A stretch of DNA of 38,149 bases from Phycisphaerae bacterium (GTDB lineage: Bacteria; Planctomycetota; Phycisphaerae; Phycisphaerales; SM1A02), in the NCBI GenBank assembly GCA_002709755.1, contig PAQN01000058.1, forward strand, positions 1 to 38,149. The letters are read 5' to 3'. The notes under the pieces are model-generated. The model saw only the letters and a program-made list of their open reading frames with translations, was not told the DNA's origin and made no database searches. This document shows, one piece after another, positions 24,821-32,220 of the stretch. Position 1 is the first letter of the stretch. Each line of letters begins with the position of its first letter. The position numbers and the translations under genes are program-made.

Positions 24821-25641
24821 GTCGCTGAGTCCTTTTCGGCTCGGTGGGAGAGGTCGATGGCGGTCTTTCTGCCGCGCATTCTGAGCCAGAGATCGTAGAT
24901 CGGATGGGTTCCGGTTGACTCGCCCCCGAGGATCGTTCTGAACGAATCCGCGTTTCTCGTCATCGCGTGCCGCGACAGTTCATCGGTGTTGCGCTGCATC
25001 ACGTCGGTGATGGCTCTCAGCCAGCCGGCGGTGCTGGGTCGTTCCGGGACGGGGACATGCTCCACCTGAAGGAGGCATTCCGGTCGAGCATCCGACCAGA
25101 ACACGTATTCCATCGAGAGGGAGGCGACCGTCGCCTCCGGATGTCCGGCCGCGATTCTCGCGATTCCCGGTCGTGGTCGGACCGGCTCCCGAACGTCACT
25201 GAATCGTCCCTGAGGCGTGATCCACATGTTGGTCTTCGGGGTCTGCGTGAATCGGCGTGTCACCCACTCCTCCATCACGTTCAGGGAGCGAGGATCCTCA
25301 GGGTCGACTCCGAAGACTCCGATCGACTTGAAGATGCCGAATTGTTCCAATTGGGCCGCATCCATCGGCGAACAGATCTCGCGGTCGCGGAAGTAGCGCC
25401 GGTGAAGTTCGATGCCCACCAGAGGATCCCACCACGATGAATGATTCATCGCGAAGATGATGGGGCCTCGCACGCCTGCGAGCTGTTGCAGCGCCTGATT
25501 CGAGCCTCGCACCAGACGGACGCTGTTGAACTGCTTCTTGAGCTTGCGACGAGCGATGATCGACATCATCGAAAACATCCCCGGCTTGAATCGTCCGGGA
25601 ATGAATTTCGCGCTGTCGGTCTCCTTCCCGTCGAGGCTCAT
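24817..25641 (-). CDS. PlsC-type acyltransferase (CrtO-like role)
   Basis: A 274-residue protein whose ATG overlaps the upstream desaturase stop codon by 4 nt (ATGA). The acyltransferase motif I NHSSWWD is at 66-72, giving His67 and Asp72 of HxxxxD. Motif III is TPQGRFSD at 142-149, where glutamine replaces the usual glutamate of PEG. PLVGIELHRRYF and GIFKSIGVFGVD fit the lysophospholipid-acyltransferase fold. By context it probably transfers a fatty acyl group to the glycosylated carotenoid, as CrtO does for staphyloxanthin, although staphylococcal CrtO is a different sequence type. A general phospholipid acyltransferase is the alternative. No clear membrane helix other than a short hydrophobic N-terminal patch. 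Confidence 0.82.
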   Translation of the reverse strand: MSLDGKETDSAKFIPGRFKPGMFSMMSIIARRKLKKQFNSVRLVRGSNQALQQLAGVRGPIIFAMNHSSWWDPLVGIELHRRYFRDREICSPMDAAQLEQFGIFKSIGVFGVDPEDPRSLNVMEEWVTRRFTQTPKTNMWITPQGRFSDVREPVRPRPGIARIAAGHPEATVASLSMEYVFWSDARPECLLQVEHVPVPERPSTAGWLRAITDVMQRNTDELSRHAMTRNADSFRTILGGESTGTHPIYDLWLRMRGRKTAIDLSHRAEKDSAT

Positions 25642-27215
25642 CTGGCGGCCAGTGCCTCCACCGGATCGACCGCGTCATCGTGGATGTCATGATCCAGTCG
25701 TGCCGCGCGTGCCGCGCTGACCCCCGACATCAGGACCATCGGAACACCGGGCCCGGGGTTCGTGCTGCCACCCGTCAGATACAGGTTCGAGTAGACGTTG
25801 CTCTTGTTCTTCGGCTTGAAACCACCGTTCAGCCGACCGTGGGAGGCCAGTCCGTAGATCGCGCCGCCCTCCGCGTTGTACATGCCTTCGATGCTCTCCG
25901 GAGTGAGCGCGCGTTCGACCACGATGTGCTCTTCGATGTCCGGCATGCCGCCGGCGGTCTTGAGCTTCTCGATGATCGTGTCGCGGTAGCTTTCGAGCAG
26001 CCCGCCGGGACCTTCCCAGGTCTGATCCTCCCGTTTCCAGGCGGTGTGCACCAGAATGTAGAGCGATTCGCATCCCTCGGGCGCCTGACTGGGATCGGTC
26101 CGTGAGGGCACCGCCAGATAGAGCGAGGGATCCTTCGCCGGAACGCCACGGCCGTAGATGTCCGCGAACTCCTCCTTGGGGTCTCGGCTGAAGATGAAGT
26201 CGTGATGAAGCAGGTGGTCGTACTGTCGGTCCAATCCGAGGTACAGCACGACGCCACTGCAGGCGGGGGTGTACTTCCCGCCGATGGTCTTCTGTTCCTT
26301 GAGCGCCTCCGGCGAACCGTCCAGATCACGATAGGTTCGTTGCACGTCGCAATTCGAGATCACGATGTCGGCCTCGAGTTCGGTGCCGTCATCGAGCACC
26401 ACGCCCGTCACGGTGTCGCCCGATGAAAGGAGTCTCGCGACGCCGTTTCCGGTGCGGATGTCGACGTCCATCTCGCGAAGGATCCTCTCGAGTGTCTGCG
26501 CGATCTTCCGGGTGCCGCCCATCGGGTACCAGCAGCCCTGGTCGACCTGGGCCGCCGCGATCAACGAGAGAATCGCGGGGGCCATGAACGGACTCGACCC
26601 CACGTACTGCAGGAAGTGTTCGACCAGCTGCCGCATGTGAGGGTCCGGGATGTGCTTCTTCACCGTCGCGCCCACCGTGCTGTGGAAGCGCATCGCCATG
26701 ACGTCCCGCAGCATCGCGAAATCGGACATCGGGACCGCCTTCATGACGTCTCGAACCGAACCCACGTCGCGGTAGAAGAAGACCCGTTCACTCAGTCGGA
26801 ACATTCGTCTCGAGAACGCGACGAAGTCGGTGTAGCCGCGACCCGTTCCCGTGCCGGGGAATTGCGCCTCAAGTGCGTGGCTCATGGCCTCGACGTCCTT
26901 GAGGAGGTCGATTCTGGTGCCGTCCTCGTAGAAGCAGCGCCACTGCGGATCGAGGTCGATCAGTTCGCAGTAGTCCTCCATCCTCCTGCCGGAGCGTTCG
27001 ACGATCCCCTTGAAGACCGGCGGCATCGTGATGATGGTCGGCCCCATGTCGAAGGTGTATCCGTCGACTTCGAGGATGTTCATCTTGCCGCCGAGGTGAT
27101 CGTTGCGTTCGATCAAGGTGACGTCGCAGTCGGTGCGTGCCAGTTCGACGGCCGATGAGAGGCCGGCGAGGCCGCCGCCGATGACGATGACCTTCTTCGC
27201 GTTCTTCGAGATCAT
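25638..27215 (-). CDS. CrtI/CrtN-family carotenoid desaturase/oxidase
   Basis: A 525-residue FAD-dependent amine-oxidase-fold protein of the usual length. The dinucleotide-binding motif IVIGGGLAGLSSA is at 10-22, with the ribose-binding glutamate in LIERNDHLGGKM. FDMGPTIITMP matches the CrtI family. The C-terminal FAD segment LYLTGGSTNPGPGVPMVLMSG ends the fold in its normal place. In C30 pathways such enzymes desaturate diapophytoene or squalene (CrtN) or oxidise terminal methyl groups (CrtP), and sequence alone does not decide here. Both ends overlap neighbours by 4 nt, so it is locked into the ALDH-acyltransferase-GT operon. Confidence 0.9.
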   Translation of the reverse strand: MISKNAKKVIVIGGGLAGLSSAVELARTDCDVTLIERNDHLGGKMNILEVDGYTFDMGPTIITMPPVFKGIVERSGRRMEDYCELIDLDPQWRCFYEDGTRIDLLKDVEAMSHALEAQFPGTGTGRGYTDFVAFSRRMFRLSERVFFYRDVGSVRDVMKAVPMSDFAMLRDVMAMRFHSTVGATVKKHIPDPHMRQLVEHFLQYVGSSPFMAPAILSLIAAAQVDQGCWYPMGGTRKIAQTLERILREMDVDIRTGNGVARLLSSGDTVTGVVLDDGTELEADIVISNCDVQRTYRDLDGSPEALKEQKTIGGKYTPACSGVVLYLGLDRQYDHLLHHDFIFSRDPKEEFADIYGRGVPAKDPSLYLAVPSRTDPSQAPEGCESLYILVHTAWKREDQTWEGPGGLLESYRDTIIEKLKTAGGMPDIEEHIVVERALTPESIEGMYNAEGGAIYGLASHGRLNGGFKPKNKSNVYSNLYLTGGSTNPGPGVPMVLMSGVSAARAARLDHDIHDDAVDPVEALAAR

Positions 27216-28618
27216 GAGCTTTTTCCGGAGTGGGGTTGAGGAGAGTTTGAAGTGACTTTCGAATCGTCGTCCACACTGGGGCGCCGGACACCGATGAGTT
27301 TCTCGAGCTTGGCGAGAGCGGCATCGGTCGGAACATCGGTCGGCATTCTCATTTTACGCGGTGTGGTGGTCACGTGGACGGGTCTCGACATCGAAAGCAG
27401 GCCGGCGGCGCCTCGACTGGTCCCCCAGCCGCTCGGGCCGTGGCCGGAGATCGAGGCACCCGGATGTGCGGTGGGGATCAGGACGTCGTTGATCGTCACC
27501 GTCGCGCTTCGAAGCTCGGCAGCGAGGCCTCGCGCCGCGGTCGGGTTTCCGGTCCAGATCGAGGTCGCCAGATACTGTCCGACGCCCTGGTGGTGTTCGA
27601 GCATCTCGTTCAAGCTGGCGCACGCATGGACGGCGAGCGCCGGGCCGAAATGATCACCGTCCATCAGGGGGGTCCCGTCAGGGCAGTCCAGCACGACTCG
27701 GGGGAGAAACGCGGACGCATCCGACTGGGCCTCGGTGTGTGGAATCGCGCGACCGCCGGCCCTGACCGCCTCATCGACCTGGGAGTCGATCCGTGCAGCA
27801 TCTTCGGGCAACGTCAGTCGTCGCGGGATCGCCTTCTCGGCAAGCGGGGTCAGCGCAGCACAGAACGCCTGGTATCGATCCTGGTGGACCAGGACCCGGC
27901 GAGGCGCCATGCAGGTCTGCCCGGCATTCGAGGTGACCGCGGTCCAGATCGAGCGAGCTGCCAGCTGTACATCCGCATCCTCGAGCACGAGCGCGGAATC
28001 ACGTCCGCTGAGTTCCAACGTCGAGGGAATCAGCCGTGAGGCACAGGCTTCCGCGACCAGGCGACCAACTCTGGTCGACCCCGTGAAAACGAGGTGATCG
28101 AGGGATTCCCGTTCGATCATGGCTGCTCCCGCCTCTCGTGTGGCGGGGAGCGAGCGCAGTGCGCGCTCATCCAGTCCGGCCTTGTGGGCGAGCTCGATCA
28201 GGAACGCCTGGCACTGCGGGGCGTGTTCCGAGGGCTTGATGATGAGATCGTTCCCCGCCAGGGCCGCCTGCAGCATCTGGATGCCGAGCAGCTGGATGGG
28301 GTAGTTCCAGGTCGCGATGATGCCGACCGTACCGAGGGGGACGTGTTGAATTCGATGTTGCTGCCCGAACAGCCAGATCGGACGGCCTTTCAGTCGTCGT
28401 GTCTTCAGAATGCGTCGGGCCTGTCTTTGGTGCCACCGGCAGGACGCGATCAGCGGAAGAAGCTCCGCGGTGATCGTCTCATGTCGGGGCTTCCCGAGCT
28501 CCGAGTCGGCCAGCCGAACGAATTCCTCGGTTCCCTTCAGAATCAGGTGGCGAAAACGTCCGGCCCAGCGTGACCGATCCGCTCTCAGCAGTTCGAGTTG
28601 TCTAGAATGAGAAGTCAT
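27212..28618 (-). CDS. Aldehyde dehydrogenase (probable apocarotenoid aldehyde oxidation)
   Basis: A 468-residue NAD(P)-dependent aldehyde dehydrogenase. Start chosen at ATG 28618. No good Shine-Dalgarno lies at the normal distance, although AGGAGG occurs about 21 nt upstream, so the start is uncertain. Motifs: WNYP at 104-107, cofactor-binding FTGST at 178-182, general-base Glu202 in LELSGRD and nucleophile Cys236 in NAGQTC. The form LELSGRDSALVL matches the short ALDH3/CrtNc-like branch. In C30 carotenoid synthesis AldH turns the 4,4'-diapo aldehyde into the acid before glycosylation. First gene of the four-gene operon and divergent from the second desaturase across about 100 nt. Confidence 0.88.
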   Translation of the reverse strand: MTSHSRQLELLRADRSRWAGRFRHLILKGTEEFVRLADSELGKPRHETITAELLPLIASCRWHQRQARRILKTRRLKGRPIWLFGQQHRIQHVPLGTVGIIATWNYPIQLLGIQMLQAALAGNDLIIKPSEHAPQCQAFLIELAHKAGLDERALRSLPATREAGAAMIERESLDHLVFTGSTRVGRLVAEACASRLIPSTLELSGRDSALVLEDADVQLAARSIWTAVTSNAGQTCMAPRRVLVHQDRYQAFCAALTPLAEKAIPRRLTLPEDAARIDSQVDEAVRAGGRAIPHTEAQSDASAFLPRVVLDCPDGTPLMDGDHFGPALAVHACASLNEMLEHHQGVGQYLATSIWTGNPTAARGLAAELRSATVTINDVLIPTAHPGASISGHGPSGWGTSRGAAGLLSMSRPVHVTTTPRKMRMPTDVPTDAALAKLEKLIGVRRPSVDDDSKVTSNSPQPHSGKSS

Positions 28619-28719
28619 AGTTGGAGCCGTTGGTTTGGGCCTCCTATGGTAGACAACCGCAGAGGTGTCCGTCCGAGTTCTTCCCCCAGTCCCTCCCATC
28701 ATCTTCGAAGGCCCGATTC

Positions 28720-30168
28720 GTGTCACATACCACCAGCTCCGTTCCAAGAATCAGCGTCGTCGGGGCAGGCCCCGGCGGCCTGACCGTCGCCATGCTCCTT
28801 GCCGCCAGTGGCGCCGATGTCACGCTCTGGGAGGCGCACGATCGGGTGGGGGGGCGTTCCCGGCGCATCGAGATCGACGGTCATGGATTCGACTGCGGGG
28901 CCACCTTCTTCATGATGCCCTGGGTGCTCGACGAGATCACGCGGGCCTGCGGTTATCCGCTCGAATCCCTGCATCACATGGATCGGCTCGATCCGATGTA
29001 CCGCCTGGTCTTTCGGGGGGATCTGGGTGATCTCACGCTCGACACCACTCAGGATCTCCAGGAGATGGCATCGCGACTCGACGCCGTCTGCCCGGGAGAT
29101 GGTCAGGCCTTCCTCGCCTTCATGAAGGAGAACCGACACAAGCTCAACGCGATGACCCCGGTGCTTCGCGATGCGGTCCGAAATCCGCTCGACCTGGTCA
29201 AGCTCAGGAATCTCGGGGCCGCCAAGTACATCAAGCCCTGGGAGTCGGTCTACGACAACCTCTCCAAGCGCTTCAGTGACGAACGTGTCCGTCTGTCCAT
29301 GAGCTTTCAAAGCAAGTACCTCGGGATGAGTCCCTTCGAGTGCCCCTCGATCTTCACCATTCTTCCCTTCATCGAATACGAAGATGGTGTCTGGCACCCG
29401 CAGGGGGGCATCAACTCGTTGCTTGCGACCCTCGGTCGAACCTGCGAGGAACTCGGGGTCGACGTGCGCACCGGTTCGCCGGTCGAATCGGTGACCTACC
29501 AGGGACGGCGGGCCACCGGCGTGGTGGTCGATGGCGTCGAACATGCTTGCGATCACGTCGTTCTCAATGCCGACGCGACCTGGGCGATGCGCCATCTCAT
29601 CCCAGAAGGCCTTCGCCCTCGTGGCTGGTCTGATGCCGAGATCGGGAAGAAGCGTTATTCGTGCAGCACCTGGATGAGCTACATGGCGATCGAGGGCGAG
29701 CTCGATCTCCCGCATCACACGATCTGCTTCTCGGGCGACTATCGACGCAATCTGCAGGACATCACCACCGACCTGAAGGCGTCCGAGGATCCCTCGATGT
29801 ACTTCTGCAACCCGGTGCCGATCGATCCATCCATGGCGCCGCCCGGAATGTCCAGCCTGTACTGCCTGATCCCGACCCCGAACTGTCGTGCCGACGTCGA
29901 TTGGGCCGCGGAAGGACCCCGTTTGCGTGAGAAGATCGCCGAGCAGCTCGAGCGCCTCGGCATCTCGGATATAAAGGATCGGATCATCGGTGAGAAGATC
30001 ATCTCACCCGACGACTGGCAGGCCGACAACATCCATCTCGGCGCGACGTTCAACATCGCCCACAATCTCGGGCAGATGCTGCACCGTCGACCGCTTCACA
30101 AGCTCAACGGACTCGAATCGACCTGGATGGTCGGGGGGGGACGCACCCCGGATCGGGTCTTCCCGTGA
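28720..30168 (+). CDS. CrtN/CrtP-like carotenoid desaturase/oxidase, frameshifted near its 3' end
   Basis: GTG at 28720 is the likely start: GAAGG lies 8 nt upstream and the FAD motif SVVGAGPGGLT follows at residues 12-22. The protein as read has 482 residues. HDRVGGRSRRIEIDGHGFDC and GATFFMMPW match the CrtI/CrtN family, and HPQGGINSLLATL is the mid-protein signature. The reading stops abnormally: after TWMVGGG it reads RTPDRVFP and ends, whereas the next frame supplies the expected THPGSGLPVIF. A single missing G in the eight-G run at 30133-30140 explains this. It faces away from the ALDH operon and should act with it in the same pathway, as the partner desaturase or terminal-methyl oxidase. 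Confidence 0.85.
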   Translation: MSHTTSSVPRISVVGAGPGGLTVAMLLAASGADVTLWEAHDRVGGRSRRIEIDGHGFDCGATFFMMPWVLDEITRACGYPLESLHHMDRLDPMYRLVFRGDLGDLTLDTTQDLQEMASRLDAVCPGDGQAFLAFMKENRHKLNAMTPVLRDAVRNPLDLVKLRNLGAAKYIKPWESVYDNLSKRFSDERVRLSMSFQSKYLGMSPFECPSIFTILPFIEYEDGVWHPQGGINSLLATLGRTCEELGVDVRTGSPVESVTYQGRRATGVVVDGVEHACDHVVLNADATWAMRHLIPEGLRPRGWSDAEIGKKRYSCSTWMSYMAIEGELDLPHHTICFSGDYRRNLQDITTDLKASEDPSMYFCNPVPIDPSMAPPGMSSLYCLIPTPNCRADVDWAAEGPRLREKIAEQLERLGISDIKDRIIGEKIISPDDWQADNIHLGATFNIAHNLGQMLHRRPLHKLNGLESTWMVGGGRTPDRVFP

Positions 30169-30302
30169 TCTTCCTCGCCTCACAGACGACCGCAAGACTG
30201 CTGTGTCGAGAGCTCGGCCTTGACTGCGTGCTCGACCAACCTCTCGCTCTCCGGCGTCACAAGACGGGGTCACAGTCACCGCAGGAGCTGGTCGGTCGAT
30301 GA
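30133..30302 (+). other. Out-of-frame C-terminal continuation of the 28720 desaturase
   Basis: Adding one G to the run at 30133-30140 makes the frame continue as GGGTHPGSGLPVIFLASQ, then TTARLLCRELGLD, and end at a TGA at 30300-30302. THPGSGLP plus ARLL is the conserved FAD-closing C-terminus of the family, so these bases are coding in origin. The full product would be about 527 residues, the same size as the neighbouring 525-residue paralogue. Confidence 0.85.
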
Positions 30303-30337
30303 GATGATTGACCGATAAATTACAACTTGGACGATGT

Positions 30338-30361
30338 CGGATTTTTTCAGTCAGAAATCCG
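30338..30361 (+). terminator. Possible hairpin terminator after the desaturase
   Basis: Perfect 7-bp arms (30338-30344 and 30355-30361) around a 10-nt loop, followed by a moderately T-rich GTCTTCTT. It lies 36 nt after the restored desaturase stop codon and about 100 nt before the next gene. Weak as a terminator because the stem is short and the T-tract is broken. Confidence 0.3.
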
Positions 30362-30465
30362 GTCTTCTTGACTAGCTTTGCTTGTTGAACAATTCGCAAT
30401 GCGCCGGTTGCCATCTGATCCGATCGGGACCGGCGTGTGCTGTATTTTCGAAGAGGTTGAGTTCC

Positions 30466-31728
30466 ATGACCGCTGTCAAGTCCGTTCCGCTTCGTCTCTC
30501 GCAGATATCCTGCTTGCTCTCATTGCTCCTTGCGGCAGAAACGCTTGTTGCTCAGCAGAAGCTCGGTGAGATGCCTCCACTGCCCCAGGCAGCTGATTTC
30601 AGGGAATCGAACGAGTCGACGATCACCTCCTCCGAGCCCAAGGTGTTCGACATGTTCGGTGCGACCATCCGATCCGTGGATCGCGATGGAACTCAAAACA
30701 TGCTGGTCGGTCACTCGAGGGGGGTCTGGGAGCTCTCGCGTGACGAGTCAGGCAAGTGGATGCCGGTGTTTGAGATCAAGGCCCCTGAGTCATGCTCGAA
30801 TCCTGGTACTTTCGGCATGGCCTTCGACGTGGATGGCGACACCGTCGTGCTTCGCCCCGTCGCATTGGGTGACAAGGCTCGGATTCATGTGTTTCGTCAG
30901 ACCGATACCGATACTGGATGGAAGCATGTACAGGACATCACACCCCCGATGTTCCCAGACGGAAGACGATTCGGTCTGAAGGTGACGGCCGGAGATGGTT
31001 GGCTCTGCGCTCATGGCCGGAGTGGTGTGACGGTATTCAAGAAGAATGAAAAGGGCATGTACCTGTTTTCGCAGGTGATCGACTCGGTGGGAGAAAACGA
31101 GGCCGACAGGGATCGTTTTGGAAAGACGATCACAGTCGATGGTGGTCAGATGATCATCAGCTCGTTTCGTGCGACAGGTCGCAATGAGCGCGTTGATGTC
31201 TTTGCATTGAATCCTGAGGGGAAATGGAGGCATGTCCAGGTTCTCGATCCCCCGCACAGAAAATTCGGGACATGGTTCGGTCATGCCCTGGATGTCTCCG
31301 GTGACTGTCTGGTGATCTCCTCACCGCGTTGGCGTGACATGACCGGCCGTGTCGATGTCTACCGTCGGGGTTCCGATGATCTCTGGAAGCACGTGCAGGA
31401 GCTTGCCGTCTATCCAGACAGCCTGAGCTCGTTTGGAACGCAACTGTCACTGGAAAAAGACAATCTGGTCGTCGGAGCTTCGATGCCCAACGTCCCCGGT
31501 TCCGCATACGTGTTCAAAGGGGATTCAGCGGGTCGATTCAAGCGAACCGCGATGGTGGGTCTGCCCGGAAACGAACACATTTCCTCCGGATTCGGTACAG
31601 CCACTCTCGTGCGAGACGGGCAGTTCTACGTCTCGGCTCCATCAGTGGAATCTGGAGGATTCGCCAAGGCCGGTCGCATTTATGAATACGCTTTCCCTCC
31701 GGAATCCCCGTCCGTGGCATCGGAATGA
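30466..31728 (+). CDS. Secreted beta-propeller-like (FG-GAP-type) protein
   Basis: The ATG at 30466 has GAGG 9 nt upstream and opens a signal peptide (SQISCLLSLLLAAETLVAQQ). The protein has 420 residues. Recurrent units alternate a FGxx segment with short beta strands: DMFGATIRSVDRDG, RRFGLKVTAGDGW, DRFGKTITVDGGQ, TWFGHALDVSGD, SSFGTQLSLEKD and SGFGTATLVRDG, each about 55-65 residues apart. Units end in patterns such as RVDVYRRGSDDLWKHVQEL. This is the FG-GAP-like propeller arrangement common in planctomycete secreted proteins. No catalytic motif is seen. It opens the block of exported surface proteins, and its role is unknown. Confidence 0.82.
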   Translation: MTAVKSVPLRLSQISCLLSLLLAAETLVAQQKLGEMPPLPQAADFRESNESTITSSEPKVFDMFGATIRSVDRDGTQNMLVGHSRGVWELSRDESGKWMPVFEIKAPESCSNPGTFGMAFDVDGDTVVLRPVALGDKARIHVFRQTDTDTGWKHVQDITPPMFPDGRRFGLKVTAGDGWLCAHGRSGVTVFKKNEKGMYLFSQVIDSVGENEADRDRFGKTITVDGGQMIISSFRATGRNERVDVFALNPEGKWRHVQVLDPPHRKFGTWFGHALDVSGDCLVISSPRWRDMTGRVDVYRRGSDDLWKHVQELAVYPDSLSSFGTQLSLEKDNLVVGASMPNVPGSAYVFKGDSAGRFKRTAMVGLPGNEHISSGFGTATLVRDGQFYVSAPSVESGGFAKAGRIYEYAFPPESPSVASE

Positions 31729-32220
31729 ATTCCAAAGTCTGATCACGCACTCGAGATTCATGAAACTCGAATGGCAGTGGAACGCCCGGATCGAAGAGGT
31801 CTGGCGCGATGTCTGATTCGATGGCTCCGTGGCTCTCTGTGGGTTCTCCTGCGGCATGTGGCTGCCTTTTCGTCTCATCCAGGAACCGAATCTGCAGGCG
31901 CGCACTCCCGTGGTGAATCCTGTTGTTCTGGTGCGACTCATGTGGTCTGCATGAGTGTGTTCGATGACGTGCAGTGTCTTAATTAATATGAGTCGAATTG
32001 ATTCAACTGTTGCTTTTCAAATAACGCAAATGACTGTCAATGAGGCTTTTTCGAGTTTCTAAAAAGAGAGTCGGATTTATGTTTTTCTAAGCCTCAATGA
32101 TGCTCTCGGAATGCTTTGATTCGAGTTCGTTTTTCTCTATTCTCGCCGCGCTTCTTAAATTCGTTTGCGCGTCTGTTCGCGCTCGGAAGCAGTCTCTTCA
32201 AGCTTGGAGAAAGTGTAAAA
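31729..32220. other. Long AT-richer non-coding spacer before the 32221 surface protein gene
   Basis: About 490 nt without a credible gene. The second half (about 31980-32140) is clearly richer in A and T than the rest of the window. It contains a perfect 7-bp hairpin at 31936-31956 (loop 31943-31949), a possible end signal for the 30466 gene, and an 8-bp inverted repeat TGAGGCTT/AAGCCTCA at 32041-32048 and 32089-32096. A TTGATT (32116-32121), 16-nt gap, TATTCT (32138-32143) pair is the best promoter candidate. The leader would be about 70 nt. Confidence 0.45.
32116..32143 (+). promoter_or_regulatory. Candidate promoter for the 32221 gene
   Basis: TTGATT at 32116-32121 and TATTCT at 32138-32143 with a 16-nt spacer. 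The -10 side lies in a block (32125-32150, core TTTTTCTCTATTCTCGC) that recurs with small changes at 36802-36826 before another short gene. Prediction only. Confidence 0.35.

Noticed and set aside
28723-29718. 331-codon minus-strand frame opposite the second desaturase
   Set aside because: The sense strand holds FAD-binding and carotenoid oxidase motifs throughout. The antisense frame has none.
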